Positions 27,079 to 39,682 of a DNA stretch of 64,000 nt are shown one piece after another. The stretch comes from Lasioglossum baleicum (lineage: Eukaryota > Arthropoda > Insecta > Hymenoptera > Halictidae): positions 17,043,203-17,107,202 of the forward strand of contig NC_134939.1 in assembly GCF_051020765.1 (NCBI RefSeq), read 5' to 3'. Under the pieces are notes generated by a model. That model saw nothing but the letters and a program-made list of their open reading frames with translations, was not told the origin of the DNA and did no database searches. Both the position numbers and the translations under genes were made by a program. Positions within the stretch are counted from its first letter, which is position 1; each line of letters begins with the position of its first letter.

Positions 27079-28312
27079 GTGCCCTCCCATGGGGATGGAA
27101 ATCCTCGGATTTCAAAAGAACAAGTGCGTCCCGCTGTTTTCGAATTGAGCTTTCATCGGTGTTGATGTTTCTCGCTTTGGCCTTCCGCGATTCAGACGAT
27201 ACGCAGATACCTTTTACGCAAATGAAAACTGCATGTCCGCGTGCGGCGTAGGATCGTGTGAGCCCTGTGTGTCGAGATAGGATAGAGAAAGACAGGGAGA
27301 GCGAGAGAAAAAAAAGATGTAGCAAGGGCTACGGGGGAAAAAGCTCGCGGCTAATATGGAAAATTAAAAGGATGCCCTTTATGACTCTGATTCACCGAGT
27401 TATTCGATTTTCCATTTACGAAAGGAACGGATACTGTTCAGCCACGCGCGGAAGTCTTACGCTGAACGATTTCCGTCATTACGCAACTGCGGAAAATTAC
27501 TTTCGCCGATATACCATTCGACATTGCTAATTTTCTACGAATGTGTACTCCTGTAAATTAATTTTCTTCCGTGATCTGTTTGATCACGTCAACGATAATT
27601 TATTTAGCCCCGACAGGCACAGTATCTTTTCACTGCAATCACCGACGTCTGAAGATTGTTAGGACTGCTAGGACGCAACAAGCGGTCTAGAATATATTTT
27701 AAGCAGTCGGGTGCACTGAAAAGCCGCGGCAGTCTCCGCAAACGAACCAGATGCATACAATGTTTCCTAACGAGATACTTTTCGAAGTTGCCCTGAATCG
27801 AACACACGCGAGAGCAATAGGTTCAATCGGTTTTTCCACCCTTCGAATTTTCCCACTTTTACCGGCAGGCAAATCTTCGTAATGACTCGGAGGCCCCGGC
27901 GGCCGCTATTAACATGAAAATGCTTGTCATACATCGTGATAAATAATGCATCGACCTCAAAGACCTCTCTCTCCCTTGCTACTTTTCTCCCTTCGCGTGC
28001 GCCCCGCCGACCCATCCATTGCAGGAAACGCTCTAAATGCAGTTCAGGCGCGATAACTCGTGGCCTTCGGTGGCTGCCGCGCCTGCATACAATGCAACGC
28101 CGAGCCCTCCGTCACACGTTTTCCGTTTAATGAAAACCTTCCACCGATATCAGATTTGCCGCCGAAAAACCGATCTCACATTTTCGGAAGTTTGCCGTGC
28201 TTCTGGTTCATCAAAAAAGCGATTTCCCACTCCCGAAGTCGAACACTTTCAATGTCAAAGATGTAGAAGCACGTGCTTTGAAGTACTGGGACAAGTTACC
28301 GGTCTTTTTTAT

Positions 28313-28593
28313 CCCGGCGTTGGTAAGGTGGGAAAATGTATCGTAAGTAATAAAGTGGGGTCTCACAGACCCCCCGAAATAATATATTGTATTATAGAAA
28401 TAAATACCCCTTTTTCATAAATATAAGATTAGGTATTGCTTAAGAGGCTTGTAATTTATCAGAGTAAAAACGCAGATCACGAAATTAAATTTTTATCATT
28501 CAAAGATACTTAACAACTATCACGCGTTGTTACAATGTTACGATCAATCTAAAATCTCTGGGGTCTGTGAGACCCCACCTAACTAACGCCGGG
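28313..28593. mobile_element. piggyBac-like MITE, 281 bp, non-autonomous
   Basis: The ends are inverted: CCCGGCGTTGGTAAGGTG on the left, and on the right the complement of CCCGGCGTTAGTTAGGTG. The right flank is TTAA (28594-28597) and the left flank TTAT (28309-28312), which fits the TTAA target of piggyBac transposases with one substitution. A second matching block (GTGGGGTCTCACAGACCCC) lies at 28355-28373, with its complement at 28560-28578. The right inverted end is compact, and the left is interrupted by about 18 nt. The interior is AT-rich with no transposase frame. Family assignment rests on the CCC start and TTAA target only. Confidence 0.72.
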
Positions 28594-29492
28594 TTAAATA
28601 AAAATGGAAAAATATTACAGAGAAAAAAACCATATATCATAATACGTCCTAACCTCCGACGACCTAATTTTTGTGTCTGGATGCACATCGATGCACCCGC
28701 CAGGTGTAATTAATGCAACCCAATTATTTTTTAAACCGATCGATCCCTTGCTAAGTCCTAGAGTGCAAGATCAAGTGTCTCGGTGGATACGAGAAGGTAT
28801 ATATGATCGAAAGTAAAAAGATTGAAGCTCGGCTGGTCGCGGCATCAGCAGGAGGGAATCACACCGAGCATCGGATTCGCGGAAGCTGTAATAGCGTGGA
28901 CCGTTCGAGCGTTAATATGCAATCCAGCTCGTACTCGCAACTGGAAAATTAATCGTATCAACTAGAAACAGATCTTAAATTACCTATTTGCTGGCTTATT
29001 GGAGCCAAGGCAGGAGGTTGTTTCAGATTGGCCAGGATAGCCGATGCTACCGGCTGTTCTGGTAAGCAGCGATTGTATATGTACGTTCTCGTACGTGTAC
29101 GATGGTCTGTTCACGTGTATGTGTATACGTGTACATAAAGCGCGGGGATGGTCATGGGGTCCGAGAGGGGGAGGGGAACCGTGGCATAGTTGAAACACGA
29201 GGAGAGGGAAGGAAAGCAACAAGATACCAGTCGTCCGTATAATCTGTAGATCTGACCGCTCGTGTTCTGCCCACGAATCCCGTGGGTGGTAACCGCCTCG
29301 GGGGTCTGATTTACAGGTGTAACCGACAATAACGATTCACGGGGAACGATCGAGAAAAACCCGGGGAGAAAAGTATTCACAAAGGGAGGAGAGAAGCGCC
29401 ACGAGATCGCGAACCTTTTTCTGCCTTGTGGTCAATGATCGGGCGAAATAAACGAGACTGGTTTTTCCTGATCTCTACACAACCCGGTAAAT

Positions 29493-29719
29493 CAGAGTTT
29501 CCCAAAGTGCGGTACGCGTACACCTGGGGGTATAGGAAGAGTTTGGAGGGGGTACGCACTGATTCTGGTGCAACAATCCTGGTTGCAGTCGGAGTCTTCT
29601 GTTGTGAACAAAGCATGTACACGCCTGCTACTTGATACCGATTGTTCTTAGCGGGGGATAATCAGTGTTACGACAGTTACAGAAAGGCTACACAGATGTC
29701 GAAACTTTGAGAAACACTG
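29493..29719. mobile_element. hAT-like miniature element (227 bp)
   Basis: The left end CAGAGTTTCCCAAAGTGCGG continues into GTACGCGTAC, wording typical of hAT terminal repeats (general knowledge of that superfamily). The right end, read on the other strand, is CAGTGTTTCTCAAAG. The first 15 positions of the two ends agree at all but two. The 8-bp flanks do not match, so the target duplication has decayed or the boundary is off. There is no transposase frame inside. Confidence 0.55.
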
Positions 29720-30519
29720 GAGTAGAGTTATACATATATATGTAGACAAGGCAGTCATACATACTACTGTCCAACTGATTGTGTCGATGTCGTCTAACCT
29801 AATGAATGTCCCTTTAATTTTCATTTGTCTCGAGGCAAGCACTAGGTAAATAAATGAACTACGCAGACACGGTCGCCCAAGACCGTTCCCTCCACTGCGA
29901 TTCGGGTTCTTTCGCCTGAAAACGATGATGACAGCCAATTTTTCATCCACTTTGAATTTTAATGAAACGAAGATTTAATTTTTTCAGACCAACACTGTAT
30001 TGCAATCACCTTCGTATTTGTTAAGGGTTCGACGTACGAATTTGTTGCTCCATCGGAAAAATTCAATGGATCTGGTTAGAATGCAATAATGGAGGTATCA
30101 CAGTAAACACGTGCACCGTAGAAATTTCGTAACGGCGGATTGACACATGCAAATCCGTTGGCGCATTCGCGACAGGTATTACGTGATTTCACGATGTACG
30201 ATCGCATTACTATGCAAGATCGAAGATGCGTCTAATCGATAATCGCCGGTCACGTTTACTTGATGAAAGCACCGGAGCGCGATCAGTCGAATCGTACGTG
30301 ACCAATTCACGAGGGTGGGGGACGGGTGTCGATTTAGCTTTGTCAACTGTAAATCAAGAAAGTTTGCCGGAAACTGTCGCTATTATTTTCTTTGAGACCC
30401 CCCGACTAACAAGAGCAACTCGAAACTCTGACGGAACTCGCAAATAAACGTGTCTCGTCCACAAATCAAATTTACTAAACCATCTCCCGAACATTTATTT
30501 CCTGCTGCCCGTATAAAAA

Positions 30520-30882
30520 GAGAAACTCTGTCCAATATTTTCGTGGTCAAAGAAAATAAAATGTACTTTCCAATTTGATTTTTATCTTCGAAGTTCTACT
30601 GGGTTTGAAACGTGACGAAAATGATGTTACTTTGTGCGATTGCGTTATTACGGGAAAAAACTGTGTCAAATATTTTTGTGGCCACGTAAAATAAAATGTA
30701 CTTTCCAATTTGATTTTTAGTTTGAGATGTCCCTCTGGATTTGAGGCGTGACAGGAATGATCGTAGTTTGTGGCAAAAGAGAATAAAATATACTTTCTAA
30801 TTTGATTTTTATTTGAGAAGTCCTTCCGGATTTGAGACGTGACAGAAATGATGTTAGTTTGTGCGATTGCGTTATTAAGGCT
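30520..30882 (+). repeat. Decayed tandem array, period about 120-130 bp, nearly three copies
   Basis: Shared blocks recur in order: AATAAAATGTACTTTCCAAT, TTGATTTTTA, GGATTTGAGRCGTGAC, and GATGTTAGTTTGTGCGATTG. The blocks start near 30554, 30690 and 30782. The third unit lacks the beginning. No coding frame survives across units, so this is a minisatellite-like structure. Confidence 0.75.
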
Positions 30883-33800
30883 GAGGATTCGCTATCGGGT
30901 TGGTCTTCGTAGATGTTCTTTCTTCCCGTAATGACTACAGGAGAAAGGTGGAGACGCTTGGCACAATAAGCAGCGTTCCTCCTACACGGCCGGATGATTT
31001 CCTTTCGCGCCGTCTAAAATCGTCGCATTTCCATAGAATGCTGTTCGAAATAATTCCCGGAGGAAGTTCGTCTGATTATATGATGACAGGCCATTATGTA
31101 AAACGTAATAGTTCGGTCGAACGGCAACCTCCAATCCGGACGTGTCGTTGATTGCAGTCATCGTTCTGAATAATCAATCTCTAGAACAGAGACGACCGAT
31201 GTTATTATTTTTCACGTGTCGGTCCACGGGAGTTTCAGGCCGCAAGTGTGTCTCCGTGACGTGTATTCTCAAGTCAGCTGCTTTCACATGTTACTTTACC
31301 CCGTGGTAGTTGTCGGCTCAATTAAATCCGAGATTGCAGATCGTTGCGTGAGCAATCTCCGTGAAAGTGAGACTCACAAGATCACCTGACGTAACCGAAA
31401 GTTATGTTGCCGGTGCATTATACGATGACAACGGTATAATAAAGTGGATATGTACTCGGTGAACCGGGCCTTTTCGTATTAATCAGCGATTATGTAAAGA
31501 CGTATGCGCACATAACAAATTATCGAGCACATCGCGAACGACGTGCCTGATTGTTGATTTACCCGGAACGTTTCATAACAGTTGAATTATACACGAGCGA
31601 GCGAGAAAAAGTTCTGCGCGAAATGAGAAAGCAATTTCTTCGGCGGTTTTATCGCTGTGATAAAATAAACTGAGCCGTGGGACGTTTCGCCGAGCGAAAA
31701 ACATTCGCGAACAACCGAAAAATGTCCAAACCGTAACACTCGACTGACTGTAAAGCATATTTTATTGTTTTGCAGAAACGTTCGAATGGACAATTTTTCC
31801 AACCTGATTCTACCGTGAAGATCGTCGCAGGAAAATTGTGGAAATATGTAGTCCCGTTGGAAAATCACGGAAATTAGAGCAGACAGGAAGGGTGTACTCG
31901 AGAAAATGGAGGGAATCGTCGAAGATGGCGGCGTAAAGACTTCCAGCACCGGGGTCCTAACTCGAATCGATAGATACAATGCGTCTAATGTCCGCTGGAA
32001 GCCGAAGGGGACTGGCTCTCCTTTCGTCCAGTCTCTCGCGAGCCGACACCATTCAGAGATTGAAGTCGATTGAATGGCGTCACTCGACAGTAGCGGCAAT
32101 AGATACACATCAATCGTATCTGTGAACTTGAATTCCCGGCACAATGGACCCAATGAAACGCGTCATTATTTTCTGTCTCCTCTCCCTTTTATCCTTCCCC
32201 CTTACCACCTTCTGTGCTGGCCCGTATACATTGTCCATGCAACTCGAATCTGGAGAACTCGGTTTCAGGAAAGAGCCCATTCATGTCCAAACCACCACCG
32301 TGCCCTGAAAAACTGTACGGTTTAACGATCACGTATTTACACTGCATTTTATCTCGTTCACATTGTTTCTCAATCTTCTCGATTTTGCCTGGCAATATCG
32401 TTTCAATCGTAATAAATGGAAATGTTACTGTTCTTCTAGGGAATTATTGGGAAACCTGACGGAACGTTACCGAATTATTAATCAAAATGCAATCATAGGG
32501 AATTATTTTACAGGGCAGTAGAATAAAACATTCCAGAAAGTTTTCCCGAGACGAGGTCTACAAAACGAAGAAACCGTGCGTTCTCCGGCTTTCTCCGGTC
32601 ACCGAAAATAGCGCACTTGCGGTGGACAGAATTAGCAGATTCTAGCACAGTTTCTTAGCTCGGTGTCGGACGGCTACGTGTCCAATTTGATCCCAGACCC
32701 AGCCGAGTTATACATTCAGGTGTAGAGGACGCGGCAGCTGCCGGAAAATTGGCCCCGAAGTTGGCCCGGCGTAGTAAATTCTACTTTCGGGGGTAACTAT
32801 CGAAAGTAACGCTCTAAGGTCCACACGTACCGGAATCCTCGGAAGTCATTCTCACGGCCACTAGTAAATTCTACTCGCGAAAGTTGTTCTCACGTCCCTG
32901 ACCTCCTCCGTGAAACTTCATCGAGTATAGAAATCCACGGGGGTGTATGGCCGACCCGAACTTCCAATGTTTTCGCACCCTCTATGGGGAACTGGTCAAT
33001 GGAAATAGTCCTCGATGATGACATAAACATGGCGAATCTGAATCAAAGAACATGATTTAACTTCTATAAGTTTACATACAGGTGCGCGTTGCTATCAGTT
33101 GTTAACGACCTCTGCTGTTAAAGCAACGTTAAAAATGTACGTGTGAAATCACGATAGAAATACTGCGCGTTGAATTAAAGCTGATACTGAAATAACTGTA
33201 ACTAAATTGCAATTACAGATTTGCAATCGCGATGGTTCGCTTACATAAATATTGAAAGGGCCGTTTCTCGGTTTTTCGAGCGTATCTCGGACAATAAATA
33301 TTGACGCGCCAAGGGATCCGGAAGTTTTTGTTGCTCGAAAATATGGGCGAAGTGTCGGGGCCGGGCCTCCGTCCGCTAATGTCATCGATTATTGACGTCG
33401 GACGTTATCAACGATTGATCGGGCGCAATTAACACGACATTACAGGTTGCCAGATACCGTGGACGCAGAAGCGCGCTACGGGGTCGCTGTAAAACATGAT
33501 AAACACGTTTCGTATTGGCGTTATCGATCGACGTGTCAATTTAACATCGTGCTGCCTCCACCGGATGTAAGTCCCCAGAGGATGGAAATCGGTTATCGCT
33601 GCTGACCGACCCGTAAACTTTGCGATCCGTCCTCCTATCGTGATGGCGCTTCGATCACGCATTCGATACTCTTCGAAAAATGCGACCGCGCGTTTATCGT
33701 TCCCGTTATTACACCAGAAAACCCACAAGACCCGATTCAAACCGTTCTTTGCGATGACCATAGAATAATTTGAGTAGGGTTGTTCACGCGGAATAATTTT

Positions 33801-34309
33801 TATTCGGGTATCGCGTATATTTCATACGCTGTCCATTATTGCAGAAAAGAAGATCGACGGTGCTCCAGCATGATAATAAACGCGGCGGACAGTAAAAAGT
33901 AACCGCGATCTTTCGTCCGGTAAACTGTGTTCGGATCGCTCGCCATTTTCGGGAACCGCCGTTAATCCCGCACGTTCTCGCAGTCAGCGAAGTTTCGACG
34001 GGTATGGGCGAAACTTAGAGGAAAAAATATATACATATACATATATGTATACTCGCGAAGCTGGTCTGGTACGTTCCGCGCCGGTGCGGCATCAAAAGGG
34101 AGGACGCCGGGAAATGGAGGGAAACGGCCGGACGTGAAATAGCATAGAATTCCGAAACAGGGTTTAGTCTGTGGCGAGTAACAGGGTGGTCGGCCCTATC
34201 GATGCAACGACGAATGGTCGGGAGAGGAGTTCATTACGCGTGGAAAAATAAACTAAAGGGAACTGCTCGACTGCGGGGCCGGTAGTGGAAGGCCGGTGCA
34301 GCATTCAAT

Positions 34310-34510
34310 GCCACCGTGCCCCCTCTTCTCCTCTCCCTCTTTCCCCCTCCTTTAGCCCCCTCTCGCGCCCCCGTCTTCCTCTTTCTCTTTGTGCCCCACG
34401 GCGGGATTCCTCATCGAGAGTACCTCCATGGCCCTTATCCTCCCTTACCTCTTCCTCCTTCATATTGTGACCAACCTTCCTCTTCTCTCCTCTCCTCTCC
34501 TCTACGCCAC
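34310..34510 (+). repeat. Pyrimidine-rich stretch
   Basis: Interrupted CCT/CTC runs over about 200 bases. Several overlapping open frames here are composition artefacts. Confidence 0.7.
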
Positions 34511-34915
34511 GTTCGTCTCGTTTCTCTGCCTTATGTCCATACGAGAACCACGTAATGATTTAACCTTTACCGCAATTAACCATCGAAATTAACCCATGCG
34601 TGGGCCACGGTTAAAGAACCGATACCGTGCTTCGATCCAATCTAAACTTTCCTTTATTCGACTTCGCCAGGCTTTGAGCGAAACAAAACGCGCGCACCCA
34701 CTCGTGCATTCGTTCGCATGCTCCGCTGAGTTATGCAGTTACGAATTTTGCGGGAATATGCTCGAAGGGGAGGATGCTTTGAGGAAAGGTGAAATTGTGT
34801 GCAACAGGATCTACCTTGTTAGAAAATTCTGTCGATGAGAATTCTGCCGTGATGTATGTACTGAGAAAAATACAGTAGATCAAGCTGCGTGACTTTTTAT
34901 GCGAAACAACAATTT

Positions 34916-35081
34916 TGGTAATCATTTAGAAAGAGGCACTCGGTTCTTTGCGAATATCTCGAAAACTAAAAGCGACCCCCCTATATGTGAACAGGAGAAA
35001 GTTGTTCATAATTACGAAATCTATAACATATTCAAACTTCATCAAAATCGGAGAGGAGTGCCTCTTTCTAAATAATTACCA
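34916..35081. mobile_element. MITE with 26-bp terminal inverted repeats (166 bp)
   Basis: Inverted arms at 34916-34941 (starting TGGTAATCATTTAGAAAG) and 35056-35081 match at 25 of 26 positions. Weak similarity extends a few bases outside. The interior of about 114 bp is AT-rich and noncoding. The superfamily is not identified and no clean target duplication is seen. The near-identical arms suggest a fairly recent insertion compared with the other repeats in the window. Confidence 0.7.
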
Positions 35082-35780
35082 CAATTTTTCGTATCAATTG
35101 CAGAACACAGGAACCGAGATTATCCCTCTCTCTTGTAGTTTTGTCAAGAGCTCCCGGATCCTTCTATTCTTTCTACTGTTTCACAAATCATACCCTCCCG
35201 CTTTTATCACAAATGTTTGAAATCCGCTATCTAGTCGTTCATATGAAAATGGTCACTCGGAAACATCCTACGCTGCAATTGTTCTAATGAAATACGAAAT
35301 GTGAATTTTATAGTTCGTTTCGGGTGAAATTCTGCATTCAAAAAATTGTTTCCGCTTTAGTAATAATTCCAGACGGACGAGATGTTTGTAACGATAAATT
35401 TTCGGCGGGGTACGTATAGAGTACTTTTTCGGCGGAGTAGAAATTTCGATGACGGAGGGGGCTGACATTAATTTTATCGCGAAAGATTCGCGAGGTTGCA
35501 TTAAGTAAGTGGTTAAATAGACCGTTCGCTCGGTTACTGCGCCGTCTTTCCCTTATATCCGACTCCGGTGGCTAGTTATTATCGTGCTATTTTCGCGCGA
35601 GCAATTACAGAAACCACGGAATCTCTACTTTCTTTCCTGCTCCATCGTATAGGACAGCCGTGCATAAAATTGCAGATTACGCAATAGCCGACGGCGCCAT
35701 CGCTTACCGGCCGCAACAGGACTTAATGCAGTGACGTTCGTTATACGCGATAAACCGAGCTTCGGATTCGCCACGGAGCT

Positions 35781-35788
35781 GGAGAGAA

Positions 35789-35834
<46 letters not shown>

Positions 35835-35836
35835 GG
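35781..35836 (+). repeat. Long GA microsatellite
   Basis: GA run of over 50 bases with few interruptions. Confidence 0.92.
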
Positions 35837-36655
35837 AACCCCTCCCGGGAATTCGTACCGAGCGGTTTCCTTTTGTTCGCGCCGCATGAATTTGCCCGGC
35901 GTTCCCCCCGGTTCCCCAACCGAGAAAAAAGAATTATTATTTATATCGTGCGAATTCCTGCTAATTTACCGGCATTACGAATAATAATCACCACGCCGAT
36001 ACGCGGTGTTTAGCGTCTTTATTGATTCTGTAAAGAATATCAATTTCTAAAGTAAACATTTCAACGTGAATTTGTAAAGTGATCTCGAAAAAAAATATTT
36101 TGAACTGGCACATGCTATCTGAATCTGTGGTATTAGAAGAGGCTGACATTTCCAATCCCAGGATTCATCAGTTCTCTCGGATAAGTAATTTCCCAGCGCT
36201 GAATTCCCGCGAAGGAATCATTGATTCGATCGAGTTCCGGGTCCGTTCGGCAGGCGCCAATTTTCTAATCATCCCTCGAATGATTTCCGCGAGAGTCCCA
36301 TAGTGTAAGCCGGATAACGAGCAAGAATGAATGTACTATTCCGAGAGCTCGACGTTTCCTTTAAAAAAAAAAAGGGAAAGTAGAAATAGAAAAAGAAAAG
36401 AGAAGTGAGAACATTTCACAGACGAGAAATCCACTTTGAGCGTCATTGAATCAGCCTGCCGTAAACAAAATTTCCACCGGCCGGGAACGCCGGCCGGAGA
36501 TCCGATTGAATTACAGGGAGCACGAATCAAAGCGTCTCTGCTAAAAGATGCGGGCTGAAGATCGCGTGAAAGACACGAGATCAAACTGAAAGAGGAAGCT
36601 AACGATAAGGTTTAATCCCGAGCACCGTGGCGGACGGGGCGGTAAGACGCCTAGA

Positions 36656-36727
36656 GGAGAGAGAAGGATAGAAAGAGAGAGAGAGAGAGGGAGAGTCGGA
36701 ACAAGGGGTGAGAAGAAGAGAGAGAGA
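36656..36727 (+). repeat. Interrupted GA microsatellite
   Basis: Two GA-rich runs separated by about 25 bases. Confidence 0.85.
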
Positions 36728-37899
36728 CGGTCGACGATATTCCATCCATCTTTATTCCAGTGCCTCGGTATTAATTTCACGATTATTAATTGTGGGGACA
36801 TTATTAACTCGAGCCTCGACAGACTTTCATAGAAAGGGTAAGGTGAGATATAACCTTGGATGGGATGGGACCGTTTAAAATGCGACAGGAATGCGCAAGA
36901 ACGCTTCACCAGACGAGGAAGAGACCGCCGTCGGATACGACGACGAAAGTCACGAATGCTGCGTTAATGAAAGGGAAGTTAATCACTCCGACCAGACGAT
37001 AAAGATGATGGCGTGATAATGGGGGAACGCGCTTTACGCTCGAGCATTTAAAGCCATTTAAACCTGTCGGGACACCTGGAATTTTTTCATTCGACTATTC
37101 TGTACGATCACCACCTCTCCCCGGTAATTGCCGGCAGAAATTATTTAAACATCTCGGAACTTTCGCCGACAACGCGATCATCCACAATTTTAAACAATTT
37201 TAGGAAGAAGCGCTTGTACACAGGCTTCGTCGAATCCACCATAAAAGTAGTGATTTAAGATTCCGTCGGCATTCTTCGAATTATACCTCCATCATCCATT
37301 TTGTACCCTCCAATCGCTGGCCTGGTGCGAACGCATTTCTCTTCCGGCACCGAGGACGGGGCGTAAGTTATTTCTTTGGTTCGATGCTGCGAAGGCCTTC
37401 CAGGGTGTAACGTCCTCGGCGATACCACTTTCTCCTCGATATCAAGCTTGCCAGATATTTTGCGGATGACCTGAGACAAACTTCCAATCTGTCCCGCAGC
37501 GGCGCGGCGGGGATATTCGTGTTTCTTAGATCGTACAGGTCCTGCTTTTTTAGATCGGATATTTACTGTAGCGACTAACACTTGTATTGTACATATTTCT
37601 ATGAGCCTGTCCCTCGCAACCAATCTATAAAATAGTGGTAGGGACCGTGTAAAGATGGCAACATTTCGAATTTCTACTATTTTGTGCGCCCGATTCAAAG
37701 CAGGGCACTTTTGTCCCGCTCTAATTGATTCTATCGAAAATTTTAAAAGCAATTTTCCCGGTGGAATTTCGAAGGGACAATTTCCGCATAGTAGTAGATT
37801 GTGTTGCAACAATCGCTCGCAAAGAAAAGAGAGAGCGCGCGCGCCTAAACTGAAGCAGAACGGTTTAAATTGCTTTCGAATGACTCTGAAAAAAGCACG

Positions 37900-37928
37900 T
37901 GTATATATATGTATATATATATATATAT
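37900..37928 (+). repeat. TA microsatellite
   Basis: Alternating TA with one G. It encodes the IYIYIHIY-type runs seen in both strands' open frames, marking those frames as noncoding. Confidence 0.9.
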
Positions 37929-38221
37929 CCTTTTTTTCGGTTCGAATCTGTCCCCCTGGTTGGCGCGATTCAACAATCACGATGTCGAGAGATCTCGCAC
38001 GAGTGTGTCTATCTCGGTTGCTCTCCCCAGCGGGGAGTTTCGGGGCTCTCTGGTGGTTCCGCGAGAGTATCTAATGAATTTAAGCCGTCAATAATACGTG
38101 ATGCAGGAAGGGCGGCAGAAACCCTCCCGGTGGGAACTCGAAAAGCTGCCGCGAGACCGGTGTCGCCCTGGTTTGCCTGGCTCGATACAGAATACAGATC
38201 CACATGCTACAGAGGCGCACA

Positions 38222-38260
38222 CAGAAAGAGAGAAGAGAGAGGGAGAGAGAGAGAGAGAGT
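38222..38260 (+). repeat. GA microsatellite
   Basis: Interrupted GA run. Confidence 0.88.
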
Positions 38261-39649
38261 ACCACAGAGAGCACACACGCGAACAATAGGGGCCGGTTGT
38301 ATACAACAACGTGGAACAACCAGCCGGACGCAGTCACTGTGAAATTAACGAATTTTTCACGATAGGCACATTAACTGCTGCCGGTTGGGTCAGCAGAAGC
38401 GTCGAACCGTTTATGACAATGATGTAACCGATACCGCAGAATGACAGAAATACAATTGAATGCTGTCCTGGGGAAAAAATCGACCGCTCCTCTCTGTCCC
38501 GTCGACCACCGCACCACCGGCAGAAATAATTCCGTTCATTAGTGGCGCTTCTGCCGAATCGATCTTACATGACTGCGGAAAAATGTATTATTAAATGCTT
38601 TGACAGAGTGAAATGAACAAAAATTCGAAAGAAGTTTTTGACAAGCGATCGGCTCAATCGGCGATGAATTATCGTATCGATAAGCGAGGACAATTTACTG
38701 TTGATTCAATTCGTTAAAACCGTGAGAGGTCTGGCGTATGCAGATTCCGGGAGCCTTAGCGCCGAAAATTCAGAAACGTACGCGCAGCCTCGTTACAGGG
38801 TGGACGTTCTTGCGGTATGGATGCTTCGTTTTCTCGTCTCCGCGTCTACGTGAATTCCCCCGCTCCGCTCGTCCAGAGTGCGGATAATCTAATTATCCTG
38901 GACGACAAATCTCGTTAGCCGCGCTATGCCCATAGCCGACAACGCGGCACGACGGCGAGGACAATGTCGTCCTTGACGATGTAAACGCAACGGCGTAACG
39001 CAGTGGCTCGTTGCAGTCGGAATAAAAGAAAAAAGGACGGGAAGCTTCGTCCAAGCGAGACGAAGATGGCTTGGCCCAACGGCGGAGAACGAGAGAGGGA
39101 AACTGAGAGAGGGAGGACCGGGGAAAGGAGAGAGAGAAGGATATCGTTAACGTAATCACGAATTTCTCCGTGAAAATTATTCGCCTGGCTCTCCTCTCCG
39201 TTCGTTTCCGGGCAGAGGAGGCAGGGAAGAAAAGAAAAACGTTTACGGGGGCTTATGCAAATGCAGGTAATTAATTTCGCGAATCCTATTAGCCCTGCCC
39301 AACGGTCGTAGGTGCAGGAAGGCGGAAATTCTACGGCCAACCACCCCCGCACCCACGGACCCCCGTTGATACTCGACTTTTCGAGATCCTCGACTTTCGA
39401 ACGTGGTTTGGCCCTACCTGAGGGTTAATTCCGTCCCGTACGACGATTACGCGATTCCGAAAGTATTCAGTTAATTGGATCAGCCCTTCAACCTCCGTCG
39501 ATACTGTATTTTACCGATACGATCCCGATAAACGGCCGACGCTTGCTCGTAAATCGCTGCCGAGTCGTGTGCCACTTGTATCGAATGCTAAACATCCGTT
39601 GTTACGAAAACATCTAGCGCTAACGTTATCAAATTCAAACTAATAATTT

Positions 39650-39682
39650 GACAGCGGATTTTATGCATGTATGGCAAAAATG
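39650..39682 (+). mobile_element. Family C, partial copy
   Basis: GACAGCGGATTTTATGCATG then TATGGCAAAAATG follows the left end of the 19.76-kb element for about 33 nt, including its GCAAAAATG-like continuation. No right inverted end was found nearby. Confidence 0.5.

Larger units (their letters stand above)
24726..34915. other. Repeat-dense stretch, no gene seen
   Basis: It holds two tandem arrays and three miniature transposons, listed separately. The remaining DNA shows no supported coding sequence. Confidence 0.6.

Noticed and set aside
31587..32153. 188-codon minus-strand open frame
   Set aside because: No recognised domain, signal or splice context. Length is within what CpG-rich DNA gives by chance.
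37940..37951. GGTTCGAATCT resembling a B-box on the plus strand
   Set aside because: Last base off consensus, and a TA microsatellite where the A-box should be.
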